Assembly: GCF_047495875.1 (NCBI RefSeq)
Contig: NC_092480.1
Coordinates: 4,402,001 to 4,466,000 of the forward strand
Length of the DNA stretch: 64,000 nt
From: Pithys albifrons albifrons
Lineage: Eukaryota > Chordata > Aves > Passeriformes > Thamnophilidae
Direction of reading: 5' to 3'
Shown: positions 1-11,300 of the stretch, one piece after another
Position numbering within the stretch: the first letter of the stretch is position 1
How the letters are laid out: each line of letters begins with the position of its first letter
Program-made: the position numbers and the translations under genes
Notes under the pieces: model-generated
What the model was told of the DNA's origin: nothing
What the model saw: only the letters and a program-made list of their open reading frames with translations
Databases searched by the model: none

Positions 1-999
1 AAGTACCCTTTCTCCTTCCTTCTGCTGGTGCCACGCAAGGGAGGAAATCCTGTTGATTCATGGGCTGGTGGTGGCCATTGGTTTCAAAGCCTACTAATCA
101 CAGGTATTAATGGAGCCAACTGGAGAAGTGGGTCAGCCTGAGTTAGAAGGAGAGGGTGTCACCAGGAAGAAAAAGGAGGGCAAAGCTCAGAGATGATGCT
201 ACCAGAAGGATTTCTGCAGTCAGAGCCTGGGAGAGGACTGAGAGGAGAAAGGCTCTTGTATCTTCACGACAGATATGAGCAAACATCTTGGGCTGTTGTA
301 AATGGGTGAAATTGAATTGCTTGCTTGCTTGTAAATTTAAAAAGATAGTGTGTTTCTATCAATAACTGGAGGCTTAAATAATAGACTTTAGTCTGACTAC
401 CAATCTCCTTTCTCCATTTAGGGAGAAAGTCTCTCAGAGCAGCGGGGAAGTCTCCACGCAACATCTTGTAGCTCTATCTATCACATACCTTATCAGTGGG
501 TGTGCTACAAGTTCTCGTACCGAGGCATCTTTTTCTTTGTCTCTTCATCCTCTTCCCTACTTCTGTTTGTGGTTTCTATAACGCTGCTTCCAGGCAGACA
601 ACACAGTGGCTCAGCCCAAACTGTTGCTCAGATTCAGCCATTGCAAAGGAGCTGGAAGCAAAGCTGTGGGTGTTTGTGTGTGTAGAGAACAGGATCCACA
701 CCTGTGTCCATCCCAGTGTGGCTGCAGGAGTTTCTGGGATCTAGCAAAGCCAAGTCTTTCTCCTTTTAGGCACTCAATCCCCAGCGTTTTACCTGACTGT
801 GTGCTGTCCCATCAGTGGCTTTTCCCTGAACTTGGGACTGCTGAAGTGAAGGAAACCCATCTGGTGTGGCCTTGCTGCACACTTTGGAAATGGGATTCCA
901 ACCAGGAGCTCTCCCGTTGATGCCTCAGCTGAGCCATTTTGTGCCCCTGCTGCCACACTATTAAAATAAGCACGAACTGAGAATTAGTGCAGCACAGTG
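1..999. other. Noncoding stretch, no gene seen
   Basis: No reading frame here resembles a known protein and I see no RNA gene. A small run of TTGC repeats lies near 318-332. Otherwise this is unique-looking sequence of mixed composition. Confidence 0.6.
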
Positions 1000-1300
1000 G
1001 AAGGGACAGGCAAAACAAGTCCGAGGCTCCAAACAACAAATTATTCTTGAATCAAACATCTCATTAATGGCTGCAGTGTTGCCACTCTGCTTTGCATAAT
1101 TAAGTTTCATGGGGCGTTACAATTAACAGTTGTGCCGCAACGTAGGTAGGAACAATCTCCCGTTTATTTACCCTGGCTGTATCTGAAAGTGCTGTGTGGT
1201 GAATAAGACGCATTTACAAGTAGATTAGGGTGCATTCTGGGTCATAAATTGAGTAAGGCTGTAATTGCTTTCCAACAAAGGAGAGCTGCAAATAAGACAG
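1000..1300. promoter_or_regulatory. Candidate regulatory / conserved noncoding block
   Basis: This AT-richer segment stands out from its neighbours by clustered factor-binding words. TTTGCATAATTAA (about 1091-1103) resembles a POU/octamer plus homeodomain composite. AATTAAC lies near 1121, an AACAAT SOX-like core near 1151, and GTTTATTTACC (about 1162-1172) fits a forkhead site. No frame is coding-like. Conservation is inferred from composition only, so the block edges are approximate. Confidence 0.3.
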
Positions 1301-3261
1301 GCCGCCTCTTTTTTTTTCCTCTCCCCTCCTGGAGCCCCTTTTTTCCTGTTGATGCATCTGAAAATTCTCATCCCCAGCTAAATAACACAGTTATGGCATT
1401 GAAAACCTTGTAGAAGCTTTTTCAACTTGACAGCTCCTACTCTGTAATATTTCAAGGCATATTTTCCCCCTTCTTCTTCTCCCTTCTTGAGTCTCCGCTG
1501 CAGAGACTTGTTTTAAAACCACATATTCTGGCTTTGTGTATTATCAGTCAAATATCCGCATGTGCATCCATGATGGGGAGGGAGAGAGGGGAGATGCTTG
1601 GGTTTCAGGCACTTGGAATTAACTGGGAAAGAAGCCAAAATGTCATTAGAAGCACTCGGATACGGCAGAATGCGAACCACCTCCAGCCTATATTCAGATA
1701 CGAAGGCAGGCCCAGGAATTAAACATTTATCAAGGCTGAGGGATTAAAGCCTGACCACAAATACTCCTCTTGGTGAAGGGCTTTCCCTGCGAGGAAGGAA
1801 GGAGAGTTAGCAATACCGATTGCTGTTGAGGAGCACGAGATGCTCTCGCTGCCTAGAAACTCTCTAGGCCAAATGAGCTTTTCTTGCTTCAAATATTTCT
1901 TAATCGTACTTTCTTATAGGATTATGAAGAGGCTGGTGGAGAATGTTAAAAAAAAAGGCTTTTTTTTCAGCCTCGCGAGTATTTCTCGGGTGGTTGGTAA
2001 GACTTGGAGCCGGAGTAGCTCAAAAAGGGAGAGAAAATTCAGCTCCCAACCAATTCTGTTCCTCGTTATACACTTAAGGAAAAGCTGCCATTTCCTGCTA
2101 AAAACCCATTTGTCTTGCAAATTTCTATAATGAGCAGATTTTGGAATAAATACCATGTAATCTGCAGTGACAGTTCTCTCATTTCTTTTTTATTAGTTCA
2201 ATCTTCTCAGCATCTGAAACACGTAGCAGTGGAGTCTCAGAAGAGGTTTAGGCAGCTCTGTGGGAGTTTTTTTAACACCTTGGCACACAACCTTGCCACT
2301 CGCTCTCCTGATGCATCCCTCCCCTCTCTGTTACCTTCCATTTATTTATTCAATTGTATGTTTTAGCAGCATCTGTCCATAGCCCCAGGCACCCTTTAAG
2401 TAATTTAGAGTACACAGAGCCGTGCATTAGCAAGACATGCCCAGTCACATCATCCTTAATTCCAACAACAGCCTATGGAGCAACAGCTGGGTGGGTACAG
2501 CCCCCACCTTGCTTGGTTTTCCTTGTTTCCAGATGCCTGGAGGAAAAAGAAGTATGGGCTTCTCATGTATCTCCAAGGGGTACCTTAATATTTATTGTAC
2601 CCATAAGGCAATATTTTTAATTGGGATTGGCAAGCATGGAATTTCTTTGTCCAAGAGTTGGTCAAACTGGTCTTTCTGAAAGCAAAGGATGACCAGTTGT
2701 GTTTGTCTCATGTCTGTGGGCTGGAGATCAGGTAGGACATCATCATCTGTGAGGATGAGTTGCTGCATGTAGAGCTTGGGAAGGATGAATCCTGAGCAGT
2801 TTTTTTTGTCATGGAGTATGACATCAGGGTTGATGTTGGAAATATTTGGTGGCACTGCCTTTTTGGGGCTGAAGAGATGGAAAGCACAAGCTTAGACCTT
2901 TGCCAAGCATGGGGACTGTTGGGGAAGAAAAAAAAAAACAGTGTAAAAAAAAGTAGGGAGTAACTTTCCATGTTGATTTAAGTTTTGGGATGGGAAGAGG
3001 CAGCTCTTGCCTTTGGAACTGAGTCCTCCTGTTCTGCTGGCTTGGGTAGGGGGATGGAAAAAGCAACTGAATGAAACTGTGAGCAGTAAATAAGAAAGCA
3101 AACAGCCCACAGAATGGCCTTGTGACCATGTGCCATTCAAGCTGACCTTTACCAAAGTGTATTAAAAACTGGAGCTTTTCCCTTTGTGTTTCCTCCAGCC
3201 TACAAGTGAATTACAAATTCCATTGCTTTTAAAATGCGTTGTGTTAAAATACTGGGTGAAC
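1301..3261. other. Noncoding stretch with homopolymer tracts
   Basis: No gene is supported. The stretch holds short T, A and purine tracts (about 1309-1320, 1948-1969 and 2928-2953). A splice-acceptor-like pyrimidine run ending in CAG near 2210 has no convincing partner donor. Frames on either strand are unrecognisable. Confidence 0.55.
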
Positions 3262-3297
3262 TTTAACTTTTTCTTCTTTTTCCTCCTAGGTAAGTGG
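3262..3297 (+). promoter_or_regulatory. Candidate recursive splice site (zero-length exon)
   Basis: A long uninterrupted pyrimidine tract ends in CCTCCTAG at 3289 and is followed without a gap by GTAAGT at 3290-3295. A 3' splice site is therefore fused to a near-consensus 5' splice site. A branch-point-like TTAAC (fits yUnAy) lies about 22 nt upstream of the AG, with no AG in between. In long vertebrate neuronal introns such AG|GTAAGT junctions act as recursive splice sites that regenerate a donor after the first splice. The orientation implies transcription on the + strand. No host gene is visible in this window, so this rests on the motif alone. Confidence 0.45.
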
Positions 3298-3377
3298 CAT
3301 TTACTTAATGTTGAAGTACTTGAAGGTCCAGAGTGGGGATGTAAAACATCCTTGTCTAGCTGAAGGTGACTTGTCAG
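3290..3377 (+). other. Possible RS-exon downstream of the recursive site
   Basis: Vertebrate recursive splice sites are usually followed by a short cryptic 'RS-exon' whose own donor competes with the regenerated GTAAGT. Here TCAG|GTAAAC at 3377/3378 is a plausible donor and would define an 88-nt exon. One frame is open throughout, while the other two have stops. The length is not a multiple of three, so inclusion would shift a reading frame. This is inference from the motif arrangement. Confidence 0.25.
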
Positions 3378-5320
3378 GTAAACCCAAATGTTTTTGTTTC
3401 TCCTTTTACCCCCATGTCCAACCCAAGCTGTTTTCTCTCTCTCCTGATGTCACTGAAACAGGTTGATATGGAGGGAGGGGAAGGGTGTGAAGGTGTGTGA
3501 GCTTCATTTCCAGTTCACTGCTTTGAAGAGCTCAGTTGCAGTTTGGATTGGCAGCTCTGACTGTCTCCCTGAAGGGCTGAGCATCTCAGTGCAGGAAGGT
3601 GTGAGGTTCAGAATCCCTGGAAAGGTGATGCTGAGCTGTGCTGTGCTTGATCCAGCCAAGTTTTTCAGCAACACTGCAAACTGTCACAAAGCCCTGTTGC
3701 CATCGTGTAGTTTTGGAAAGCTTCAGAGCTGTGTTTCCAGGAAAATGATGCTCGTGCTTGCTCTCACCTCCCTCTGACCTTTCAAAGCACACTGCCTGCC
3801 TTTGCAAAAAACCCTCACGTGCCTGACTTTGAAATATTTCTATCGTACAGTGATTTTCACACTCAATAGCAGTTCAGAGCGATTTTCTTCCTCAAACCCT
3901 TTCAGCCCCAAACCTCCTGTGAACTGGTATTTTCTTTGCTGGAAGCACACCCCTTGTTTCCTGCAGAGCCCTAAAAAGCCTGGGTGAGCTGTGCATGAGC
4001 CACCTGGGATGATGTGCTGAGCAAGGTCTCACTGTGTCGTATAACTCCCCGTGGCTCATTCCCTGTGTGTCACTTTTCCTGAGGTCGCTGTATTATCTCA
4101 CCCTGGCAGATGCAGCGAGCTAGAAATACAAGGCTATTTGCAATGCAGTTTATTAAGACGTGTTTTAGAGGTAGTTTGAGGGAGCACTGGTTGGAAATGT
4201 TAATCATCATCTCTGACAATGTATTGACCTGCCTTCTGCCTTACCCTGCTGCCTCGGGGAGCTGGAGGGGGAAGTGCCAGCCAGGATATCGGTGTGTTCC
4301 AGCTGTGCCTTCCCCCCACAGCCCCTCCTTCAGGGTACATCACTGTTGGCACAGGGAGGAGAAACTTTCTGCCTATAGAAAAGCAGCAGATGGGTGGGGA
4401 AGGCAAAGGAAAACAAGCACTAATTTATTTTTTTACTTTTAATTTTTTTTTTTGGACCTGGTAGTTTTCTTGCTGGGAGAAGGGAGTAATCTGACTTCTG
4501 TGGAAACAAATGATATTGCATGCCTGCCATGCTGCCTTCTCCTCCTCCACCAGAAAAAGGTGTCATTATTTTTCTCCTTTTGTTTTAGACTTCTGTGAAC
4601 CAAAAGGGCTTGAGGATTTTAATGGTCCATCTCAAAGATTGAGAGGCCCTTTATGTGTCAAGCCACAATCCCATCCTAGGCTGTACTGGCCTCTGTTTGA
4701 TTTTATGAAGCTTATTTTGGATAGATGGTATTTTTATAGCTCCTGCCTTGCTTCACCGATGGCCATATTGATGTAGCGCTACAGGACAGGGCTAATAAAT
4801 AGTTTATAAAACTGTAGGTTCATTCTCCCAAGTGATGTAGGGCTGTGTCTGAGCAGACTGCAAATCACCGTCCCGGTGATGCTGAGCCTCTGCACGGCAC
4901 AGCCCCGACAGAGCTGTGGCACACCGAGGGGGAGGGAGGAATTAAAGCAAAGCACAGCTTTCTCCAGCTGAAACTTGTCCAGATCTTCCCTCACAGTGAT
5001 GTTGTGCCCCAGCAGCGGGTTGTGGAGCAGCCAGCTCGGAGCAGACTGCTCTGGTCATTGCAGGAGCATCCCTGCTCTCAGTCTACCTGTGGATTCTGTG
5101 GAGATCCCATCACTTTGGGAAGGTTTTTCTTAGGCTTCCTAGAGCCTATCCCATGGTACTATTAACAAAACCACCTTTTGCTGGCAGCACCTTCTCTATT
5201 TTATGTAGCTTTGTAACCCTTGGGATGAAAATTGCACCAGGTAATGCGAGTTTGAAGTGCAGTCCTGGGGGCAGATGACCTGTTGATGACCTGTGTCTGA
5301 CCATGGCATCATGGGGCTAT
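3378..5320. other. Noncoding stretch, no gene seen
   Basis: No coding exon is supported. A strong acceptor-like tract (pyrimidines ending TTTTAG at 4588) is present, but no good donor follows within exon distance. A T-rich run lies at about 4428-4452. The rest is unremarkable. Confidence 0.55.
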
Positions 5321-5457
5321 GCAGATGGGGAGATGTATGGAGGTGCTTGTTCTTGTTGCCATGGGTATTTCTGTGGTGTCCTCAGACATGTGGCTCTGGG
5401 TGCCCACTTTTGGCTTTGCCCCCTCAGCTCCACCGCTGCCAGACACTTACCAGGGGC
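5321..5457. repeat. Direct duplication, copy 1 (~137 bp)
   Basis: This segment recurs in the same orientation at 6233-6372. By eye there are about nine substitutions plus one 3-bp gap (CTT absent here), so identity is near 93%. Weaker similarity may continue about 20 bp past the right edge. The copies are about 910 bp apart with unrelated flanks on the left. Most differences would change amino acids if translated, so the pair looks like a local noncoding duplication or two copies of an unrecognised repeat family, not a duplicated exon. Confidence 0.85.
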
Positions 5458-6232
5458 GTTGGGTGGATGTACTGATGGGGTTGGTGGGAGCTGGCTCAGA
5501 CCCTTGGAGCCCTTGGGAAGGTCCTTCCCTGCTCTGTTTCTTCTAAATGCTCATATCAAGAGTTGCCTTTAAGTCTCTCAAGTGCTGAGGTCTGGTATTT
5601 GCTTGGCTTGTTTTTCATTCTTCATAGCTATCGTTTCCCTTGTCCCCATGAGCAGTGTGTGTGAAAATCCACAGCTGTCTGCTGACATCAAGGTCTTTAT
5701 CCTGCTGCTTCCTTTCAGGATTAGAAATACAAACCTCCCTCATTTCTCCCACTTTGCAGTCTTAAAACACTTAGGATTGAAGAGCTGATGAGGCTCTGTC
5801 TTCGTGGATGGTGGCATACCCTCTAATAAGACCCTAAAGGGGACATGAGGCATCTTCATTAGTCTGTGCTGAAGCTGAGTTTGGGTTCTAGAAATGCAGG
5901 GATTGATTAAAGTCTATGTACAAAAGGCAAGGGGGGTGATGAGTGTCTGAGTTGTACCCACACACATATATATTGATTTTTGTCTGCATGGTCTGGGCTC
6001 GTTTTGTAGTGATCTCTGGGCATTAGCTGTCAAAGAGGGTTCTCCTGTCATCACTACAGACTTTATTCCTTTGCAGAAAGCTCCAAAGAAGGAAAGAAAT
6101 AAACCCAACCCACAGCCTTCCCTGCACCCACTGTCCACACCCCGCTAGCATTTGGCAAATGAGAAATATTAAAGCCATATATTTTCCTGCTGTGCTCAGT
6201 TACCACGTTGTCCTTTTCTTTGGAAAGGAAAT
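5458..6232. other. Noncoding spacer between duplicated segments
   Basis: No gene, repeat family or regulatory cluster that I can name. It contains a short CACACATATATATTG run near 5960. Confidence 0.5.
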
Positions 6233-6372
6233 GCAGTTGGGAAGACATATGGAGGTGCTTGTTCTTCTTGTTGCCATGGGTATGTCTGTGGTGTCCTCAG
6301 ACATGTGGCTCTGGGTGCCCACTTTTGGCTTGGTCCCCTCAGCTCCACCACTGCCAGACACTTACCAGGGGT
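6233..6372. repeat. Direct duplication, copy 2 (~140 bp)
   Basis: Second copy of the segment at 5321-5457, with one extra CTT triplet. A donor-like GGTAAGT on the minus strand, near the right end, is identical in both copies. The frame starting ATGGAGGTGCTTGTTCTT would encode a hydrophobic signal-peptide-like stretch in both copies, but substitutions do not favour silent positions, so I do not call it coding. Confidence 0.85.
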
Positions 6373-6676
6373 GATAGGTCCATGTTGCTGATTCCCTCCT
6401 TCTCTAAGATGCTTTTTGTACTGTTTCAGGATAATTTTCCCTGTCAGCTATAAAACTTGAAGGTTAATTTGACTATTACTATTCTATTACCTGTGCTCTG
6501 ATGTTGTTACAAGGGCTACTACAATCACTGCAGGGACTGATATTTCTTTAGGTACTTCTTTGTCACAAGCAGGTTCAGTCTCGCTTAGGGACATTCAACC
6601 TGCTTTATCCAGGGTGAGCTTAAAGCACCCACAACCTCCAGAAAAGTATTTGGGGTGTGTGGGAACGGCCAGGCAA
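6373..6676. other. Noncoding stretch left of the CR1
   Basis: AT-moderate unique sequence with no recognised gene or repeat. It abuts the 3' end of the CR1 insertion, with no obvious target-site duplication, as is usual for CR1. Confidence 0.5.
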
Positions 6677-6916
6677 GAATCATAGAATCATAGAATGGAT
6701 TGGGTTGGAAAAGACCTCCAAGATCATCGAGTCCAACCCTTGGTCCAACTCTAGTTCATTTACTAGATCATGGCACCCAGCGCCACGTCCAATCTGTGTT
6801 TAAAAATCTCTAGGGATGGTGAATCCACCACCTCTCTGGGCAGCCCATTCCAATGCCTGAGCACTCTCTCTGTAAAGAATTTTTTTCTGATATCCAACTT
6901 AAATTTCCCCTGGCAA
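6677..6916 (-). mobile_element. CR1 LINE, 5'-truncated, 3' end fragment
   Basis: Read on the minus strand, this is the 3' terminus of a chicken-repeat-1 (CR1) non-LTR retrotransposon. The left edge holds the characteristic tandem ATTCTATG octamers (seen here as GAATCATAGAATCATAGAATGG). It is followed by the short 3' UTR and the end of ORF2, with stop TAG at 6763-6765. About 49 C-terminal codons of ORF2 are intact, including the family motifs [23 protein letters not shown] and [14 protein letters not shown]1 similarity ends near 6916, after which the sequence is unrelated, so the copy is heavily 5'-truncated and dead. The preserved frame and clean octamers suggest a fairly young insertion. This is the best evidence for an avian genome. 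Confidence 0.93.
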
Positions 6917-7199
6917 ACTAGAGCAGCTCTGCAGAGATGATGCATCCAGAACTGGGATCTGCTGAAGGACATCTTGGAGTGAGTGAGTCTTGGGCTCCTG
7001 AGGAATACCTGGATGAGTGGGTGATAGATATACAGCCATACTGCAAGGATACATTGTGTTTGATGCCAGTTTGCGCAAGGAAAGGTGGGAAAAGACCCGT
7101 GGGGGCTGTCACATCTTTTAATTTGTTCCTTGAACCAGTGTAGGACAAATTGACGTGTTGGCGTAGGAATCCTTAGGCTGTCCCTGCTTGTTTTGTTCC
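6917..7199. other. Noncoding flank right of the CR1
   Basis: The CR1 ORF2 reading frame happens to stay open into this flank on the minus strand, to about 7212. The translated sequence no longer matches CR1 and is not recognisable, so I treat it as read-through into host DNA. Confidence 0.55.
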
Positions 7200-8110
7200 T
7201 TGTTATAACCACCTTATGGTTAAATTTAAAAGACTTCAGTCTCCAGATAGCTCAGCTGAATGTTTTTTTCTTTAGTACTGAGCATAAAAGAGAAGTGCAG
7301 CCCTTCAAGCTCCGCAGTAGAGTTCAATGAGAAAGAGAGATTTGGAGTCGATGCATTTATTAGTACCATTAGGGCAGAGGAATGTGCACAGATACATCGC
7401 CAGCTCCACGCTTGAAACTGGCATTTTTTTCCCTCAATTTAGATTGCTCTCAGTCTTTCTGTGCTGATACAGGAAAGTCCCAGCATGGGATGATGAGATC
7501 AAGTGCACATTGGTAGCAAATGCAATTTGTAAAGCGTTGGTTGGATAAATGACATTGTGTATAAAAGAAGTGTTGCAACACAGCCGTGCTAATGCAGCCA
7601 TGTGACACCAATTTAATGCATTTTCCCCATTAAGCTGCTTGTTCAAGACATCTTTGGACCATTTCAAGTACAGCAGTGGTGTGTAAGGCCTCTATTTTCT
7701 GAGTATTACTCATTTTGCAGCTAACAGATGTCAGTGTCTATTTGTCCCTTACGGAAAAGTCCCCGTAAAGTTCAATAGGGATTAAATTTGTCAGGCTCTA
7801 TAGAAACATAACAGGATTCTATGGAAATTACTCTGCAATCCTATAGAATGTAATAGATAATCTCCTCGTCTCTGGAGGTATTTTAACTCTTGCATAATTG
7901 CGGACCAGAATAGAAAATCTCCATTAAATTCAACGAGATGGTTCACAAAAATCCTATAGGAAAATGATAATTTTCTATTAAAATCAGTGGGACTTTTTCA
8001 TCAGCACGTTGGTATTCATTGGGAGGTTTTATTCATTTGCCAATCCTACTAAAAAGTGTTTTGTCAGGAGGCTGATACTCGCTTTGTTCTAGGGAACAGT
8101 GATTTGTGCA
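7200..8110. promoter_or_regulatory. AT-rich block with repeated CTATAG words, candidate conserved element
   Basis: About 0.9 kb of AT-rich, stop-dense sequence with no coding frame. Between 7796 and 7985 a short word recurs on both strands: CTCTATAGAAA, GGATTCTATGGAAAT, AATCCTATAGAATG and AATCCTATAGGAAAATG, with partial dyads around them. This could be an eroded ancient interspersed repeat retained as a conserved noncoding element, or a cluster of binding sites. I cannot name the family. Confidence 0.35.
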
Positions 8111-9540
8111 TAAATGATGCTTATGTCCAATGCTCATATAATTTATGGCGAGGCACTAAATTCCCTTTCAGAACAACTGGAGCAGGATGAGGCTTTAAGC
8201 CCTGCAGGGAGGGGAAGAAAAAGATGTTGCTGGGGATTTGGAGAAGGGGTCTGCCAGCAAAGACACCTCAGCGTCCTGCTATTGTGTTGTGCAGGTCTTG
8301 GGCAGCTGCTCAGCGGATCCAGGCAGGGCGTTGTGTGCATGCACGGATGTGCCACAGACACAAGCTTGTCCCTGTCATCTCTCTGGCTCCGGCGCTGCTT
8401 ATCTAAAGTGTTCAGCCCAGGATGCTGCAAATTAATGTTGGATTGAAGCTCTGTTTCTGTGAAACTGCCCGTGGCTGGTTTGAATGGCTCTGCTGCCTCC
8501 TGCATCCGCAGGCTGGCTTTTTATGGCGTGGCCTGGGTGGTGGGGCATCGGCTCTGCTGAAATCCACGGCTTTGCTCCTGGAGGTCGCTGCCTCTGCCTC
8601 GTTGCTGGTGGAGCTCAGCCAAGCCATGGGCTGGAGCAGTTAATTAGGGAGAGAAAGTGCTACTTGGCTGCAGGGGTGCAAAAAGCCACCCCTGAAAGGA
8701 TTGTCCTGCTTTTCTCCAGCCTTGGAAGGTGTTGCTGTGCATGTTGATGAAGGCAAAGCACCCAGGTCATGGGAGCGCTGGAGAAACACTTCCTACGGCT
8801 CATCTCCTTTATCCAGTGGCATCTCTGAGCACCACAAGAGTCCTGTGGCATAGAGGCCACCTCACAAGGGAGGAAACGGCGGGTGGAGGGTGCTGTGCCT
8901 GCAACCACCTCGGAGGCTGGCTGAGGGAGCCGAGCGCCGTTTCTGCAGTGGTGACATGGCAGTGTGATTGTTCTCTTCGTGGTCCATTGTGTAGGAGGAT
9001 GAGTCATCTTGGAGAAGGGAACTGCAAACTCCTTGGGGGGTATTTGCAAGGGATAATTTCAGCAGGGAAGGTCGCTGTGTCTTAAAAGGGTGGTGAACAA
9101 CTCATCAGCTCGATGTTGGCTCAGTTGGGGACACTGCAGGAGGGACAGTGTCCTGTCCCATGGTTGTGGTGGCCAGTGTGTATCTCCCCTCAGCACAAAC
9201 ACCCTGTGCTAAGGCATGGTGCAGGCTTACACCCAGTATGCACCTAGAAAAATTTTGGGGCAGATTCAGGGATTTTGGTTAGCACATGAAACACTGCACA
9301 ACTCTATCCCTCCCTGCAATGGGAAACAGCTCAGGGAGAAAGGTTTGCTTAGCAGAGATGGGATCAGCTGATAAAATTGAGAAGGCCCACAGCCAGGACA
9401 AATGTGATGCCACAAGGTAAAGGTCAGGATGTGCCTCACAACAGGGCGATGCACAGAGAGCAGGAGCCAGGTCCAACTCCAAGTGCCTGCATTCCTTTGC
9501 ACTTCCCTGGTGCCAAGGCTTGCGCAGCGCAGACTATAAA
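8111..9540. other. GC-richer noncoding stretch
   Basis: Overlapping short open frames occur on both strands because stops are sparse, but none is recognisable. No RNA gene, CpG island or repeat is seen. Confidence 0.5.
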
Positions 9541-10350
9541 AATCAATTGACACAACATATGTAATGGTCTCATTTACTGGCGGATAGAAATGTGCGTAAA
9601 TCTGGCATTAAACATGAGTTTACACTGCTCCCCTTCTTGGGAGAGCAGTGATTGACAGCGCTGTGTAAATGGCAGGAAGACGCCGGTAGAAGCTGGGAAA
9701 CATTTACCCTTCAGAGAGCCATGTGTACATTGGAGAGTTGCCTCGACTCCCTGTGCCTTAAACACATCTGGAGGCATCACTTCTATCCCAGTTCCTTGCT
9801 GTTGCTTACAATTAATACCTTCATGGTAACAAGCAGTGTGTGGAGAAGCAGCCGTAGCTTCCATAAATTATTCCCGGTGTTTATTTCCCTCCTGAGCCAT
9901 GTTGTTCCATCTCAGAAGGTGCTGGAGCAAAAGCTCCTGCAAAACCGTAGTGTAGCAGCAGGTATTCCAACTCCAGAGGCTGGGAGGCTGCCTGGGTGAG
10001 TCAGGGCTGGCTTCTCTTGCTGTGCCCATCAGCCAGCTAGTCCGAGAGAAAATTCAATAACAGCCATTTGAGATTAAATTCTGAGCACTTGAGTAATCTA
10101 AAGCCAGCGAGGAGTCGGTGTCTCAGCAGTCAGTCAAATGGTCTGGGCTGTCATCTTATTAGAGGGAAAGAGAAACTTTGATTTAACCCAAGACCCTTAA
10201 TTTTCACTAATGTTTCCTGACTCCCACTAGCTGTTACCATTCCACGAAATCTTTGGGTTCTAAAATTTGTGACTTGCCTTCAGAGTTTGGACTTCTCGGG
10301 CAGTTTTCTTTGATGAGAGGATCTGTACAAATCAATTAATGGAGGCAGGA
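9541..10350. promoter_or_regulatory. Candidate conserved noncoding block
   Basis: AT-rich subsegments (about 9545-9720 and 10040-10270) keep isolated CpGs (GGCGGATAG, CAGCGCTG, GACGCCGG) and homeodomain-type words such as CAATTAATACC, GATTAAAT and CCTTAATTTTCAC. They lack repeats and coding signal. The call is compositional. Confidence 0.25.
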
Positions 10351-11130
10351 GTGGGGAGTAGTGGGTTGCATGGGCGTCTGGTGGGGAAAGTGCTGGAGCA
10401 AACTCCCTGGGATTAAAGACAAGGCAGATGCCATTAGCAATGTCTGTGGATAATGGTGTAGGAAGGGAGGAAATAACCCAAACCTCAGAACTTGATAGAA
10501 AACCTGGCTGAAGTTCCTCCCTGCCCTGGTGACATGGATTTCATAGCTTTGAATCCTAGTCTGGATTTAACTTCCTGGGTGTCCTTGTCCACCCCTATCC
10601 CTGCCCACTCCTCAAGGCATGTGCTGTGTTAAACTGCTGCCATCTGATCACAGCCCTCCAAAGTGCCTGGAAATTAATTACAAGCTTAAATACTACCTTG
10701 ACCTTTAACTCTGCTCTGTACAGAGTGAAGTAAAGGTTTTGTCTCATCAGAAGGACATCTTTCTGAAGAGGGGGAAGTTCTTTTTTCCAGTGGAATCCAT
10801 TTTCCTTTTAATTGTGCAGAACCAATTGTGAGAATCAGCCACGGGTCTTCACTTTATACATTTATTTATTTTGTTGCCCATTCCCACATTTGACAGAGGA
10901 TGGTGTTTTTTTACCCTTGGAGATGAGCTTTAAAACTAATCCTGGGTATCCCCTCCACTTTTTCCCCTGTGCTTGTGAGCTGAATGGGTCGTCAGCAGAG
11001 AGGTGTGAATTAATTTCGATGTCGTAGCGCTGGAGCTCCAGCTCCACCACCTTCCCCCTTCGCTGCAATCCTTCCCGAGCTGCTCTCTAGCTCATCTCAC
11101 CTCCTTCCCTGCTATTCTTCCTGCATTTAT
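10351..11130. other. Noncoding stretch, no gene seen
   Basis: Nothing recognisable except a 12-bp palindrome CTGGAGCTCCAG at about 11030-11041. Confidence 0.5.
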
Positions 11131-11300
11131 TGCCTTCATTTCCATAGCTCGTCGGGGGCTGCATTCTCACACTCCTGCTCCCCTGTAATGTGTGACCCAG
11201 ATAGCGCTTTCTTTTCGGACAAAGGGATAAACAATGGCTTCCCTAACAATGTGCTTGGCTGCTGCTCCAGCTGAGCGGGGCTTGGATTTAGCATAAGGGA
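11131..11300. promoter_or_regulatory. Candidate regulatory block with paired SOX-like sites
   Basis: ACAAAGG followed about 10 bp later by AACAATGG (11229-11237), then another AACAAT at about 11245, gives three SOX-type cores within 35 bp. They lie next to a CpG-retaining AGCGCTTTCTTTTCGG. Motif-based only. Confidence 0.3.

Noticed and set aside
6763..7212. 149-codon minus-strand frame
   Set aside because: Only the last ~49 codons are CR1 ORF2; the upstream part is host DNA that happens to be open.
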